Positions 54,351 through 62,864 of a DNA stretch of 64,000 nt are shown here, piece after piece. The first letter of the stretch is position 1; every line of letters starts with the position of its first letter. The stretch covers positions 104,467 through 168,466 of the forward strand of contig NZ_BBQM01000028.1 in NCBI RefSeq assembly GCF_000876015.1, given 5' to 3'. The translations under genes and the position numbers were made by a program. A model generated the notes under the pieces. That model saw only the letters and a list, made by a program, of their open reading frames with translations. It had not been told where the DNA came from and made no database searches. This DNA is from Cupriavidus basilensis (GTDB lineage Bacteria > Pseudomonadota > Gammaproteobacteria > Burkholderiales > Burkholderiaceae).

Positions 54351-56032
54351 GCCGCGGCTCTCCATGCTGGCTTCGGGCCTTCCTGCCGCTCCTGCGGCGG
54401 CGCGTCGCGCACGGCCTCGCGCGCGGTCCACACTTCGTCGAGGCCGCCGCTGACGAGGCGGTAGCGCTGGCCCGCGTCGAGCTCCGGATGGTCGGTGCGC
54501 CGGTGCATGCCGCGCGTTTCCGTGCGCGCCAGCGCGCTGCGGTACATCCAGCGCGCGGTGGCCAGCATGGCGGTGGCTTCGCGCGCGCGCAGCGCCTGCG
54601 CGTCGTCGCGCGGCGGCGCGTAGCGGCTCCACGTGCGCCAGAGCGCGTCGAGGCGCGCGAGCGAGGCGGAAAGCGTGTCGCCGTCGCGGAACCAGTTGCG
54701 CGCGTAGGGAAAGACTTCGGCCTGCACGGCGTCCACCAGCGCCTGGGGATCGGGCGCGGCCTGCGCGCCCTCGTCGGGGCTGCCGCCGGCGCCGCGCAGG
54801 TCTTCCGCGCCGTGCGCGCCCGCGCCTTGCGCGAAGGCCGCCGCGCCTTCGCCGGCCCACCAGCCGGACGACAGCGCCCAGGCCGCGTTGTGGCTGCCGC
54901 CGCCGGTGAAGCCGCCGCAGATCAGCTCGCGCGTGGCCGCGTCGCCGGCCGCGTACAGGCCGGGCACGCCGGTGGCGCACTGCGCGTCGGCGATGCGCAG
55001 GCCGCCGGTGCCGCGCACGGTGCCTTCCAGGCGCAGCGTGACCGGAAAGCGCTGCGTGAAGGGATCGATGCCGAGCCGGTCGAACGGCAGGAAGAAGTTG
55101 GGCTGCGCGCTGCGCATCCAGGCGCGCACGCGGGCGTCGGCGCGGTCCAGGCGCGCATGCACGGCCTGCGTCTGCAAGGCGCGCGCGATCACGCCGCGGC
55201 CATGCGCGGAGCCGGCGCCTTCCAGCACCTGGCCCTGCGCGTCGTAGAACGTGGCCCACTGGTAGAACAGCGACTTGGTGACGGAGGCGAACGCGGGGCC
55301 GAGCCCGTAGGCGTTGGAGAACTCCATGCCCGACAGCTCGGCGCCGGCCTCGGCGGCCATCAGGTGGCCTTCGCCGGTGAGCACGTTGCAGCCCAGCGCG
55401 CGGCTCAGGAACGCGCAGCCGCCGGTGGCGATCACCACCGCGCCGGCGCGCACGCGCCATTGCGCGGCCTGGCCGGCGCGCGGCTGGCGGCGCAGGCCGC
55501 GCGCGCCGCTCACCCGGCCGCCGTCGTCCACCAGCAGTTCCAGCGCGGGGCTGTGGTCGAGGATGCGCCCGCCCGCGGCCTTCACGCGCCGGCGCATCAG
55601 CCGCATGTATTCGGGCCCCTGCAGCGAGATGCGCTGGCTTTGCCCGTGCTCGTCCTGCGGGAACGGGTAGCCCCATTCGGCCAGCCGTTCCAGCCCGGCG
55701 TGGGTGCGGTCCAGCACGCGGTCCATCCAGGCCGGCTCCGCCAGCTCGCCGCCCAGCGTGTAGCGGCTGGCCCTGGCCGCCGCGCGCGCGGCCGGGTCGG
55801 GCGCGACGTGCCAGATCGCCGTGCCGGCCGCCGCGGTGGCGCCGGAAGCGCCGCAATAGCCCTTGTCGGCCAGCACCACGCGCGCGCCGCGCTCGGCCGC
55901 GGCCACGGCCGCCCAGGTGCCGGCGGGGCCGCCGCCGATGACCAGCACGTCGGTGTCCAGCCAATCGGCGTTCGGCGGGGCGGTGTCCAGCGGGGCGGGT
56001 GCGGCGCGCGGCTCGCGCGGGCGGGATGGCAT
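54347..56032 (-). CDS. FAD-dependent oxidoreductase of AprA/FrdA type
   Basis: 561 residues from ATG 56032. Rossmann FAD site DVLVIGGGPAGTWAAVAAAE, then the family's Ser/Thr-rich stretch GYCGASGATAAAGTA. The C-terminal FAD block is GLYAAGDAATRELICGGFTG and GGSHNAAWALSSGWWAGEGA; the His after GGS replaces the flavin-linking His region of FrdA. ALARTETRGMHRRTDHPE near the end (Arg/His block) is as in fumarate/succinate and adenylylsulfate reductases. It forms a coupled unit with the ferredoxin and a membrane peptide. Substrate unknown; sulfonate, sulfite or a dicarboxylate are options. Confidence 0.9.
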   Translation of the reverse strand: MPSRPREPRAAPAPLDTAPPNADWLDTDVLVIGGGPAGTWAAVAAAERGARVVLADKGYCGASGATAAAGTAIWHVAPDPAARAAARASRYTLGGELAEPAWMDRVLDRTHAGLERLAEWGYPFPQDEHGQSQRISLQGPEYMRLMRRRVKAAGGRILDHSPALELLVDDGGRVSGARGLRRQPRAGQAAQWRVRAGAVVIATGGCAFLSRALGCNVLTGEGHLMAAEAGAELSGMEFSNAYGLGPAFASVTKSLFYQWATFYDAQGQVLEGAGSAHGRGVIARALQTQAVHARLDRADARVRAWMRSAQPNFFLPFDRLGIDPFTQRFPVTLRLEGTVRGTGGLRIADAQCATGVPGLYAAGDAATRELICGGFTGGGSHNAAWALSSGWWAGEGAAAFAQGAGAHGAEDLRGAGGSPDEGAQAAPDPQALVDAVQAEVFPYARNWFRDGDTLSASLARLDALWRTWSRYAPPRDDAQALRAREATAMLATARWMYRSALARTETRGMHRRTDHPELDAGQRYRLVSGGLDEVWTAREAVRDAPPQERQEGPKPAWRAAA

Positions 56033-56143
56033 GCGGCGGTCCTCCGGGGCGGTGGCATAGCGGATGTATCGGATGACAGTAGCCACGGCGCGCCGCGCGC
56101 ACAACGAAGGATTGGTGAAAACCTTATACGGTTGGCGGCGCGC

Positions 56144-56485
56144 TCAGTCGTCGCGCGTCAGCACCTCCAGCAGCGCGATCTCGAACACCAGGTTCGAATT
56201 CGGCTTGATGTGCTCGCCCACCTGCCGCTCGCCGTAGGCGAGGTGCGCGGGAACGGACAGCCGGCGCCTGCCGCCGGTCCGCATGCCCATCAGGCCGATG
56301 TCCCAGCCCTTGATGACGCGGCCGGTGCCGATCACGCACTGGAACGGCTTGCCGCGCTCGTGGGAGGAATCGAACATGGTGCCGTCCTCCAGGTAGCCGG
56401 TGTACTCGGTGGTGATGAGGGCGCCCTTGACGACCGCCTTGCCGGTGCCGGGTTCGATGTCTTCGATCTTCAGTTCGGTGCTCAT
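56144..56485 (-). CDS. FKBP-type peptidyl-prolyl isomerase
   Basis: 113 residues. The FKBP core is seen as VKGALITTEYTGYLEDGTMF, SHERGKPFQCVIGTGRVIKG, WDIGLMGMRTGGRRRLSVPA and HLAYGERQ; the last block, LVFEIALLEV, is typical. No signal peptide, so it is cytoplasmic. It helps fold or turn proline bonds. 111 bases separate it from the flavoprotein gene downstream. Confidence 0.93.
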   Translation of the reverse strand: MSTELKIEDIEPGTGKAVVKGALITTEYTGYLEDGTMFDSSHERGKPFQCVIGTGRVIKGWDIGLMGMRTGGRRRLSVPAHLAYGERQVGEHIKPNSNLVFEIALLEVLTRDD

Positions 56486-56545
56486 TGCGTTGTCTGGTTG
56501 GGTTGCGCTTTGCGTGTCTGGCGTGTGGTGCGCGATGGTACCCGC

Positions 56546-57220
56546 TCAGTGGCCGGACGCGAACAGCAGCCACGCGCCGCAGGCCAGCAGCGCGGCGGTC
56601 CACACGCGGTCCAGGTTGAGCCAGCCGGTGCGCAGGAAGGCCACGCCGAGGCGGTCGTACACCAGCAGCGCCACGGTGCCGATGGCCAGCAGCATGGCCA
56701 GCGTGTGCAGGCCCAGCGCCAGCAGCGCCGGCACCAGCGCGCCGCCGCCGGGCGCCGCGGCGGCGCACAGCGGCAGCATCACCGGCACCAGCATCAGCCC
56801 GGCGCCGTGCGCGCCGGCCATCAGGAACGACCACAGCGCCAGCCCCGCCATGCCGGCCTGCATGCCCACGCGCGGGTGGCGGCGGTGGCCGCGCAGCGCG
56901 TGCCACGCGGCCCAGCCGATCAGCGCGGCGCCGCCGATGCGCGCCATCCACGCCGGGTCCAGCAGACTGCCGAGCGTGAGCGCGGCGGCCAGCACCAGCG
57001 CGACCGCCAGCGCATGTCCCAGCGCGATCGGCAGCAGCGCCAGCAGCACCACCTTGCGCCGTCCGCGATGCAGCCCGAGCGCGACCGCGAACAGCCAGCC
57101 CATCGCCGGGTTGATGCCGTGGAACAGGCCCAGCGCGGCAATCGCCAGCCACGGCCACCAGAGCGGCCACAGCGCCGCCCATTGCGCGGCGAGATGGGTA
57201 TCCGGCGCGGCTCCGGGCAT
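56546..57220 (-). CDS. Six/seven-helix membrane protein, unknown
   Basis: 224 residues, almost all hydrophobic. Conserved-looking points are LFHGINPAMGWLFAVALGLH in helix 1-2, GHALAVALVL, and MAGAHGAGLMLVPVMLPLC. The His/Gly/Asn/Pro set in membrane helices is like metal or cation carriers of the NicO/RcnA kind but the classical HX4DH motif is missing. It is 9 bases after the selenium-binding protein gene, so the two are co-transcribed. Confidence 0.8.
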   Translation of the reverse strand: MPGAAPDTHLAAQWAALWPLWWPWLAIAALGLFHGINPAMGWLFAVALGLHRGRRKVVLLALLPIALGHALAVALVLAAALTLGSLLDPAWMARIGGAALIGWAAWHALRGHRRHPRVGMQAGMAGLALWSFLMAGAHGAGLMLVPVMLPLCAAAAPGGGALVPALLALGLHTLAMLLAIGTVALLVYDRLGVAFLRTGWLNLDRVWTAALLACGAWLLFASGH

Positions 57221-57229
57221 GGCGCGCCG

Positions 57230-58624
57230 CTACGGGTAGCAGTACGAGTCGGACGAGCAGTCGCCGCCCTGCAGCCGCACCTGGTGCGGCCGGTGGCCGG
57301 CCGGCCAGCGCAGGAAGAAGCGCGGGTCGAAGGCGATGCCGCCCTCGGGCGCGGCGTCGAGCTTGACCATCCAGCCGTCGATGCCTTCCGGGTAGAACTG
57401 CGCGTCCACCGCGCCGTACAGCGAGTTGGTGAAATAGACGCGGCGGCCGTCGCGGCTCACCTCCACCATCTGCGGGCCGCCGTTGAGCGCGGCGCCGCCC
57501 GCGCCCGGGTGCGTGGCGCGCGAGACGATGCCGCCGATGCGCACGCGCCCGGTCTGCTGCGGCGCGAACGGGTCGGAGACGTCGTATTGCAGCAGGTCGC
57601 CGGTGCCCCAGCACGAGACGTAGAGGAAGCGGTCGTCCATCGACAGATCGATGTCGCTCACCAGCGGCGGCACCGCCTTGAAGTCCTTGAGGATGGGCGG
57701 CAGCAGGTCCGGGTCGGCGGGTTCGGCCGGGATCTCGATGATCTTGCGCACGGCCCATCTGTCGCCGTCGCGGTACCAGGTCCAGATCGACGAGGACAGG
57801 TCCTTGAGGCTGATGACGCAGTTGACGAAGCCGTAGGCCCGGGTCGGGTCGTGCGCGGGGCGCAGCTCGAACACCAACTGGTGCTCCTCGCCGAAGTCGA
57901 TCTCCTGCAGGTGCCTGCGCTTGTTGAGGTCCCAGAAATGCAGGCGCCGGCCGTAGCGCGAGCCGAGCAGGATCTCGGGCACCAGGCCGTCCTCGAACAT
58001 GTCCGGCGTGCCCCATTCGCTGGTCACCAGCGTGTCGTAGCCGAGATGCCACCAGCCGTCATAGGCGAACTGCTGCGGGCCGCGCTCCACTTCCCACTGG
58101 CCGAGCGGCTCGAAGCTTTCCTGGTCCAGCAGCATGATGCCGCCCGGCCCCTTGCCCGCGCCGTTGCCGAGCGCCGTGATGTAGATGCCGGCGGGACCGC
58201 AGTGCACGGTGTGCGGGCGCGTGTAGCCGGTGCGCTCGGCCAGCTCGCCGGGCTCGATCACCTTGACGATGACGGGGTGCAGCGGATCGGGTTTGGTGTC
58301 GAGGATGTAGACGCGCGAGGAGCGCAGGCCCGGCACCACCAGGTAGCGCCGCTCCATGTGCGGGTGCGGCGCGTTCGGGCACAGGCAGGAGGAACAGGCG
58401 TTCCAGCCGAAGTGATGCAGCTCGTCGCCGGTGTGCGGCATGGCCACCCGGCCGACGATGGTGGCGTAGGCGGGCGAGGCCGGGTCCGTGTCCACCACGG
58501 CGATGCCGTCGGGCTGGCTGCGCGTGGGATCGAACATCGCCACGTAGGCGAGGGATTCGGGCGGTGCCTTCGCCGCCAGGCGCGGCGACGGGTAAAAGCT
58601 CGGATCGGGCTTCCAGGTTGCCAT
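57230..58624 (-). CDS. Selenium-binding protein / methanethiol oxidase homologue (SBP56)
   Basis: 464 residues of the SBP56 family. HHFGWNACSSCLCP holds Cys77 and Cys80, matching the Cys of human SELENBP1; YLVVPGLRSSRVYILDTKP, TRPHTVHCGPAGIYITALG and FLYVSCWGTGDLLQYDVSDP are family blocks; the His residues for copper are present. Members oxidise methanethiol to formaldehyde, H2S and H2O2 with copper. No signal peptide is seen. It heads a two-gene unit with the membrane protein; selD lies two genes upstream. Confidence 0.93.
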   Translation of the reverse strand: MATWKPDPSFYPSPRLAAKAPPESLAYVAMFDPTRSQPDGIAVVDTDPASPAYATIVGRVAMPHTGDELHHFGWNACSSCLCPNAPHPHMERRYLVVPGLRSSRVYILDTKPDPLHPVIVKVIEPGELAERTGYTRPHTVHCGPAGIYITALGNGAGKGPGGIMLLDQESFEPLGQWEVERGPQQFAYDGWWHLGYDTLVTSEWGTPDMFEDGLVPEILLGSRYGRRLHFWDLNKRRHLQEIDFGEEHQLVFELRPAHDPTRAYGFVNCVISLKDLSSSIWTWYRDGDRWAVRKIIEIPAEPADPDLLPPILKDFKAVPPLVSDIDLSMDDRFLYVSCWGTGDLLQYDVSDPFAPQQTGRVRIGGIVSRATHPGAGGAALNGGPQMVEVSRDGRRVYFTNSLYGAVDAQFYPEGIDGWMVKLDAAPEGGIAFDPRFFLRWPAGHRPHQVRLQGGDCSSDSYCYP

Positions 58625-58745
58625 GATGTGCCTCCTTGTATGCCTTGTACGGCTCGCATGCCTTGCCCCACCGGCTATCGCGGCTTTGTACTATAGGACA
58701 CATCGGCGGGATCGGCCGGCCCCCGGCGGGGCGGCCCGGCACCGC

Positions 58746-59573
58746 TCAGAAGGCCGGGATCAGCGAGCCCTTGAACTCGGTCTCGATGAACCGGCGCACT
58801 TCCTCCGACTGGTAGGCCTTCACCAGCTTCTTCACCCACGGCTTGTCCTTGTCCTCGGCGCGCGTGGCGATCAGGTTGGCGTAGGGGCCGCGCGCGTCTT
58901 CCACCGCGATGGTGTCGCGCTGCAGCGAGAGGCCGGCGCGATAGGCATAGTCGTTGTTGATCGAGGCGGCGGCGAGGTCGTCGAGCGCGCGCGGCAGTTG
59001 CGCGGCGTCGAGCTCGATCAGCCTGAGCTTCTTCGGGTTCTCCACCACGTCGAGCGGGGTGGCGTTGACGCCGTTCTCGCCCACGCCGGGCCTGAGCTTG
59101 ATGAGCCCGGCCTTCTGCAGCAGCAGCAGCGCGCGGTTGCCGTTGGACGGATCGTTCTGGATGCCGATGCGCGCGCCCTGCGGCAGTTGCGCGACCGACT
59201 TGTAGGCCCTGGAGTAGATGCCCAGCGGCGCGGTCAGCGTCAGGCCCACCGGCACGATCTTGTAGCCGCGCGCCTTGATCTGGCTGTCGAGGAAGGGCTT
59301 GTGCTGGAAGGCGTTGGCGTCGAGGTCGCCGGCGGCGAGCGCCTCGTTGGGCTGCAGGTAGTCGCTGAAGGTGATGACCTGGATGTCCAGGCCGTCGCGC
59401 GCGGCGACCTTGCGCACCACCTCGAAGGTCTGCTCGGCATTGCCGACCGAGACGCCGACCTTGATCTTCGTTTTTTCCTGCGCCTGCGCTTGTGCCTGCG
59501 TTTGTGCCTGCGCGGCGCCGGCGCCGAATGCCATCACCAGAGCCGCCAGCGCGGCCGCGTGCCATCGTTTCAT
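58746..59573 (-). CDS. MetQ/NlpA-family solute-binding protein
   Basis: 275 residues from ATG 59573. NlpA fold: KIKVGVSVGNAEQTFEVVRK, DYLQPNEALAAGDLDANAFQ, GIYSRAYKSVAQLPQGARIG, QNDPSNGNRALLLLQKAGLI. The signal peptide ends at AQAQTQ without a lipobox Cys, unlike E. coli MetQ, so it is a free periplasmic protein. The Gln/Ala run QTQAQAQAQ follows the cut. It binds methionine or a related sulfur amino acid. metN and metI are not in the window. Confidence 0.9.
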   Translation of the reverse strand: MKRWHAAALAALVMAFGAGAAQAQTQAQAQAQEKTKIKVGVSVGNAEQTFEVVRKVAARDGLDIQVITFSDYLQPNEALAAGDLDANAFQHKPFLDSQIKARGYKIVPVGLTLTAPLGIYSRAYKSVAQLPQGARIGIQNDPSNGNRALLLLQKAGLIKLRPGVGENGVNATPLDVVENPKKLRLIELDAAQLPRALDDLAAASINNDYAYRAGLSLQRDTIAVEDARGPYANLIATRAEDKDKPWVKKLVKAYQSEEVRRFIETEFKGSLIPAF

Positions 59574-59762
59574 GGTCCCGTTCCCAGGCTGTTGCGTGGC
59601 CGCCAAGTATAGGAACGGCACGACGCCGCGCGAACTGATGGTTTCGTCTTAGCTTAGAACGGGGCGGGGCAATAGCTTGTTCGGTTGTCGCGGGCGGCTC
59701 GCGCGGGATGCGTTTGGACACGTTGGGATGCGCGCGGCCAGGAAGCACCCGGCCGCCGCCGC

Positions 59763-60836
59763 TCACACCGTCACGCGCGCCGGCCCCGCCGTGGTCTCGC
59801 CGATCACGGCGGCATGCGCGAAGCCTTCGTCGCGGAACACGGCGAGCACGTCGTCCACCGCCGCCGGCGCGCATGCCACCAGCAGGCCGCCGCTGGTCTG
59901 CGGATCGGTCAGCAGGGCTTTCTGCGCCGGCGTGATGCCTGCCGCCAGCGCCACCTCGGCGCCGTAGCTGGCCCAGTTGCGCCCCGACGCGCCAGTGACC
60001 ACGCCCGCGCCGGCCAGCGCCGCCACGCCGGGCAGCAGCGGGATGCGGTCCATCGCCAGCCGCGCGCCCACGCCGCTGCCGCGGCAGACTTCCAGCAGAT
60101 GGCCGAGCAGGCCGAAGCCGGTCACGTCGGTGAGCGCGTGCACGCCCGCCAGGCCCGCCAGCCGTCGGCCCGGCGTGTTGAGCCGCGTGGTGCTGGCGAT
60201 CATCTCGCGGTAGCCGTCGGCGTCCAGCTTGTCCTTCTTGATGGCGGCCGACATGATGCCCACGCCGAGCGGCTTGCCGAGGATCAGCACGTCGCCGGGC
60301 CGCGCGGCGCTGTTGCGCTTGACGTGGTCGGGGTGCACCAGCCCCATCACCACCAGCCCGTAGATCGGCTCGACCGAGTCGATGGTGTGGCCGCCCGCGA
60401 CGGGAATGCCCGCCTGCGCGCAGACCGCCTCGCCGCCGGCCAGGATGGTGCCGATGACCTCCGGCGGCAGCTTGTCCACCGGCATGCCGACCAGCGCCAG
60501 CGCCATGATCGGCGTGCCGCCCATCGCGTAGACGTCGGAGATGGCGTTGGCCGCGGCGATGCGGCCGAAGTCGTAGGGGTCGTCCACCACCGGCATGAAG
60601 AAGTCCGTGGTGGCGACCAGCGCCTGGGTGTCGTTGAGCCTGTAGACGGCGGCGTCGTCGCTGGTCTCGATGCCGACCATCAGCGCGGGCGGCGCCGGGA
60701 AGCCGCGCGTGTTCCTGAGGATCTCGGAGAGCACGCCGGGCGCGATCTTGCAGCCGCAGCCGCCGCCGTGGGAAAAGGCCGTCAGCCTGATTGCGCCGGC
60801 GGCCGGCCGGTCGGCCATCGTGTTGTTTGCCGTCAT
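59763..60836 (-). CDS. selD: Selenide, water dikinase SelD
   Basis: 357 residues. Makes selenophosphate from selenide and ATP. The active site SHGGGCGCK has Cys27 and Lys30, the Cys form of the E. coli C17/K20 pair (not Sec). TSDDAAVYRLNDTQALVATT, ANAISDVYAMGGTPIMALAL and VAGGHTIDSVEPIYGLVV follow. It implies selenoprotein or selenouridine synthesis elsewhere in the genome. It is 8 bases after the transglutaminase gene, so one operon. Confidence 0.95.
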   Translation of the reverse strand: MTANNTMADRPAAGAIRLTAFSHGGGCGCKIAPGVLSEILRNTRGFPAPPALMVGIETSDDAAVYRLNDTQALVATTDFFMPVVDDPYDFGRIAAANAISDVYAMGGTPIMALALVGMPVDKLPPEVIGTILAGGEAVCAQAGIPVAGGHTIDSVEPIYGLVVMGLVHPDHVKRNSAARPGDVLILGKPLGVGIMSAAIKKDKLDADGYREMIASTTRLNTPGRRLAGLAGVHALTDVTGFGLLGHLLEVCRGSGVGARLAMDRIPLLPGVAALAGAGVVTGASGRNWASYGAEVALAAGITPAQKALLTDPQTSGGLLVACAPAAVDDVLAVFRDEGFAHAAVIGETTAGPARVTV

Positions 60837-60844
60837 GGGTCTCC

Positions 60845-61969
60845 CTATGCGATGCGGCGCGAGGCGATGCGGTAGCCGAACGCGGCGGGATCGACGCTGT
60901 CGAGCGTGCCGGCGACGGTCTCGCCGTTCGGGTACATCAGGAACGGCACCGGCGCCGCCTTGCTGCCCGGCAGCGCCACGTCGTGGCCGTGGTTGTAGGC
61001 CACCCAGTTCATCTCCCAGGCGCCGAACAGCATCGCGCGCGCCGAGCGCACCTTCCAGTGCGTCATCGGCAGCCCGCCGGGCACCTCTTCGAGCGCCACC
61101 TTGCGCACGTCGGCCGGGTCCACCGGCACCCAGCCGTAGCCGGCGTTGTAGAACTCGGCGCGGCAGTGCTGCGCCTTGGAGATGTCACCGGCCTTGCCCA
61201 TCGCCTTGAAGCCGTATGCGGAATTGTCCACGCGCACGCCGTAGGCATCGCGCGCCGGAATGCCCGAGGCGCGCGCCAGCGCCACGAACAGCGCGTTGAT
61301 GTCCGCGCACTTGCCGCCCATGATGCCGCCCGCGCGCAGCATGGCCGCCACGTCGCCCACGCCGCAGCCGCGCACGCTGGCCTCGCGGCAGGTATGGTCG
61401 ACCACCCATTCGTAGAGCGCGCGGGCGCGCGTCATGTCGTCCGGCGCGCCGGCGGTGATCTGCTGCGCGGTGGCCTTGACGATGCCGTCGGTCGGCAGCA
61501 GTTGCGTGGGCCGCAGGTATTCGCGCAGGGTCTCGGCCGATTCGCGCGGCCCGCGCGACGACGGCGGCTGGCCGAGATCCGCCTTGCGGTCGCGCAGCGC
61601 CACCACGTTGGTCAGCGTGGCATGCAGCGGCTGGCCTTCGGCGGCGGCGGGCCAGTTCAGCGCCAGCATGCGCACGTCGTAGCCGGGCGCGCGGGCGTCT
61701 TCCGCGCGTGCGCCGGGCGCGGCCCAGGTGGTGGACAGCGTGCGCTGGTAGTCGCCGATCCGCCCGGCGGTGATCGGCACCCACACGCTGGCCGGCGCGG
61801 CCGCGGGCGGCAGCGTCACCTCCGTGGTGACTTCATAGACACGCCAGCCCTCGGCGGCCGGCAATGCCTCGGCGCCTGGCGCGTCGGCGCGGGCCAGCCC
61901 GGGAATCCCGGCTGCGCCCGCCAGCACGGGCGCGGCGGCGCCCGCTTTCAGGAAAGAACGACGGTCCAT
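60845..61969 (-). CDS. Tat-exported transglutaminase-like protein
   Basis: 374 residues. The start is ATG 61969: GGAGGA lies 6 bases before it (it touches the ATG at 61975). Twin-arginine signal DRRSFLKAGAAAPVLAGAAG. The catalytic triad is Cys in MGGKCADINALF, His in AQHCRAEFY and Asp in VDPADVR; VVDHTCREASVRGCGVGDV precedes it. It is a bacterial transglutaminase-fold protease or amidase acting outside the cytoplasm. First gene of the unit with selD; the link is unclear. Confidence 0.9.
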   Translation of the reverse strand: MDRRSFLKAGAAAPVLAGAAGIPGLARADAPGAEALPAAEGWRVYEVTTEVTLPPAAAPASVWVPITAGRIGDYQRTLSTTWAAPGARAEDARAPGYDVRMLALNWPAAAEGQPLHATLTNVVALRDRKADLGQPPSSRGPRESAETLREYLRPTQLLPTDGIVKATAQQITAGAPDDMTRARALYEWVVDHTCREASVRGCGVGDVAAMLRAGGIMGGKCADINALFVALARASGIPARDAYGVRVDNSAYGFKAMGKAGDISKAQHCRAEFYNAGYGWVPVDPADVRKVALEEVPGGLPMTHWKVRSARAMLFGAWEMNWVAYNHGHDVALPGSKAAPVPFLMYPNGETVAGTLDSVDPAAFGYRIASRRIA

Positions 61970-62165
61970 TTGCATTCCTCCGGTTCGGTGGCCTGGGCGG
62001 CGCGGGGCAGTCGCGGTAGTCGCGGCGGTTCGCCTGACCAATGCATAGTAGGCCGCCGGGGCGGAAGGGGGGAGCAAAAAAGTGCTGTGCGGGGATGTTG
62101 CGGTACGGCAGGGAGGCGACGGGAGAGTCCGAAGAATGTCGTCAGATTTCGGACAGATGGCAACA

Positions 62166-62194
62166 AAGAAAAAGCCCATCCGGAGATGGGCTTT
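62166..62194 (-). terminator. Terminator of the toxin-antitoxin operon
   Basis: AAAGCCCATC (62171-62180) pairs perfectly with GATGGGCTTT (62185-62194) round a 4-base loop; on the minus strand it is followed by a T-rich run. 17 bases past the antitoxin stop. Confidence 0.92.
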
Positions 62195-62211
62195 CCATGG
62201 ATAACGGCAGA

Positions 62212-62544
62212 CTAAGCAGCCTTGTCGTGTTTCACCGCAGCGGCAGCTTCTTCGTCGCGCTGTTCGGCTATCTCGACCAGAAGACGCTTCATTTCGTGGG
62301 TGGCAAAACGCGCAAGCGCGTCGCGCATCAGGGGCTGATACCCGATCTTGTGGAAACGGGAGATCACCTTGTACTGCTCAACCAATGCCTTCGGAAGGCG
62401 GATAGAGATTGCTTGCATGCCAAGCGAATCGTTTACTTCGTCTTGGAGCGCCTTTGGCGCTACTTGCACATATTGCTCGTCAGCGCCTAGCGTACCGTTG
62501 TCCCATGCTTCTTCGGTATCTGGGATTTTGGCGGCTTGCGTCAT
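62212..62544 (-). CDS. Antitoxin-like protein (CopG/ribbon-helix-helix type)
   Basis: 110 residues from ATG 62544, set by AGGAGA upstream. The C-terminal half holds the DNA-binding fold: MQAISIRLPKALVEQYKVIS and QPLMRDALARFATHEM. The N-terminal half (DTEEAWDNGTLGADEQYVQV) would wrap the toxin. It follows the toxin gene by 32 bases. Base composition is lower in GC than neighbours. Confidence 0.8.
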   Translation of the reverse strand: MTQAAKIPDTEEAWDNGTLGADEQYVQVAPKALQDEVNDSLGMQAISIRLPKALVEQYKVISRFHKIGYQPLMRDALARFATHEMKRLLVEIAEQRDEEAAAAVKHDKAA

Positions 62545-62576
62545 GTCATCTCCTGGAGTGGTTGCCGCGGCGGGTA

Positions 62577-62864
62577 TCACTTTGCGAATTTGTCGTAGAT
62601 GCGCTGGATGTTCTCAGTGGCGTCGTACGCTGACTTCACGATGTTGTTGCCATCTCGTGGCACGAACATCACCTTAAGAAGTCTTCCTTCTCGCGTTTCG
62701 GCGACAAACCACAGGGTTGGCGGATCAGTCTGGTGGTCTGCTCGGGAATCGGTCAGAAAACTCCCGCAAATGTTGTCAAAGGCTTGTCGAATCTCTTCCT
62801 CCGAGACCCGATGCTTCTCATCGGCTAACTTCGCCTTGATGCGCGGCGGGATGACAACACTCAT
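62577..62864 (-). CDS. Toxin-like small protein
   Basis: 95 residues. IPPRIKAKLADEKHRVSEEE, LTDSRADHQTDPPTLWFVAE and RLLKVMFVPRDGNNIVKSAY. It looks like the small proteins often (wrongly) called ADP-ribosyl-dinitrogen-reductase hydrolase, which resemble BrnT/RelE-type toxins and pair with a CopG antitoxin. The TDPPTLWF and TxxGRxLKVxF motifs fit this. The order is toxin first. TGTATATACA overlaps the region before its start and may be the antitoxin operator. Confidence 0.78.
   Translation of the reverse strand: MSVVIPPRIKAKLADEKHRVSEEEIRQAFDNICGSFLTDSRADHQTDPPTLWFVAETREGRLLKVMFVPRDGNNIVKSAYDATENIQRIYDKFAK

Noticed and set aside
54488..58696. 1402-residue open frame on the plus strand
   Set aside because: Lies opposite six well-supported genes; the translation is Arg/His/Ala/Gln low-complexity without any domain, as expected from a GC-rich antisense frame.
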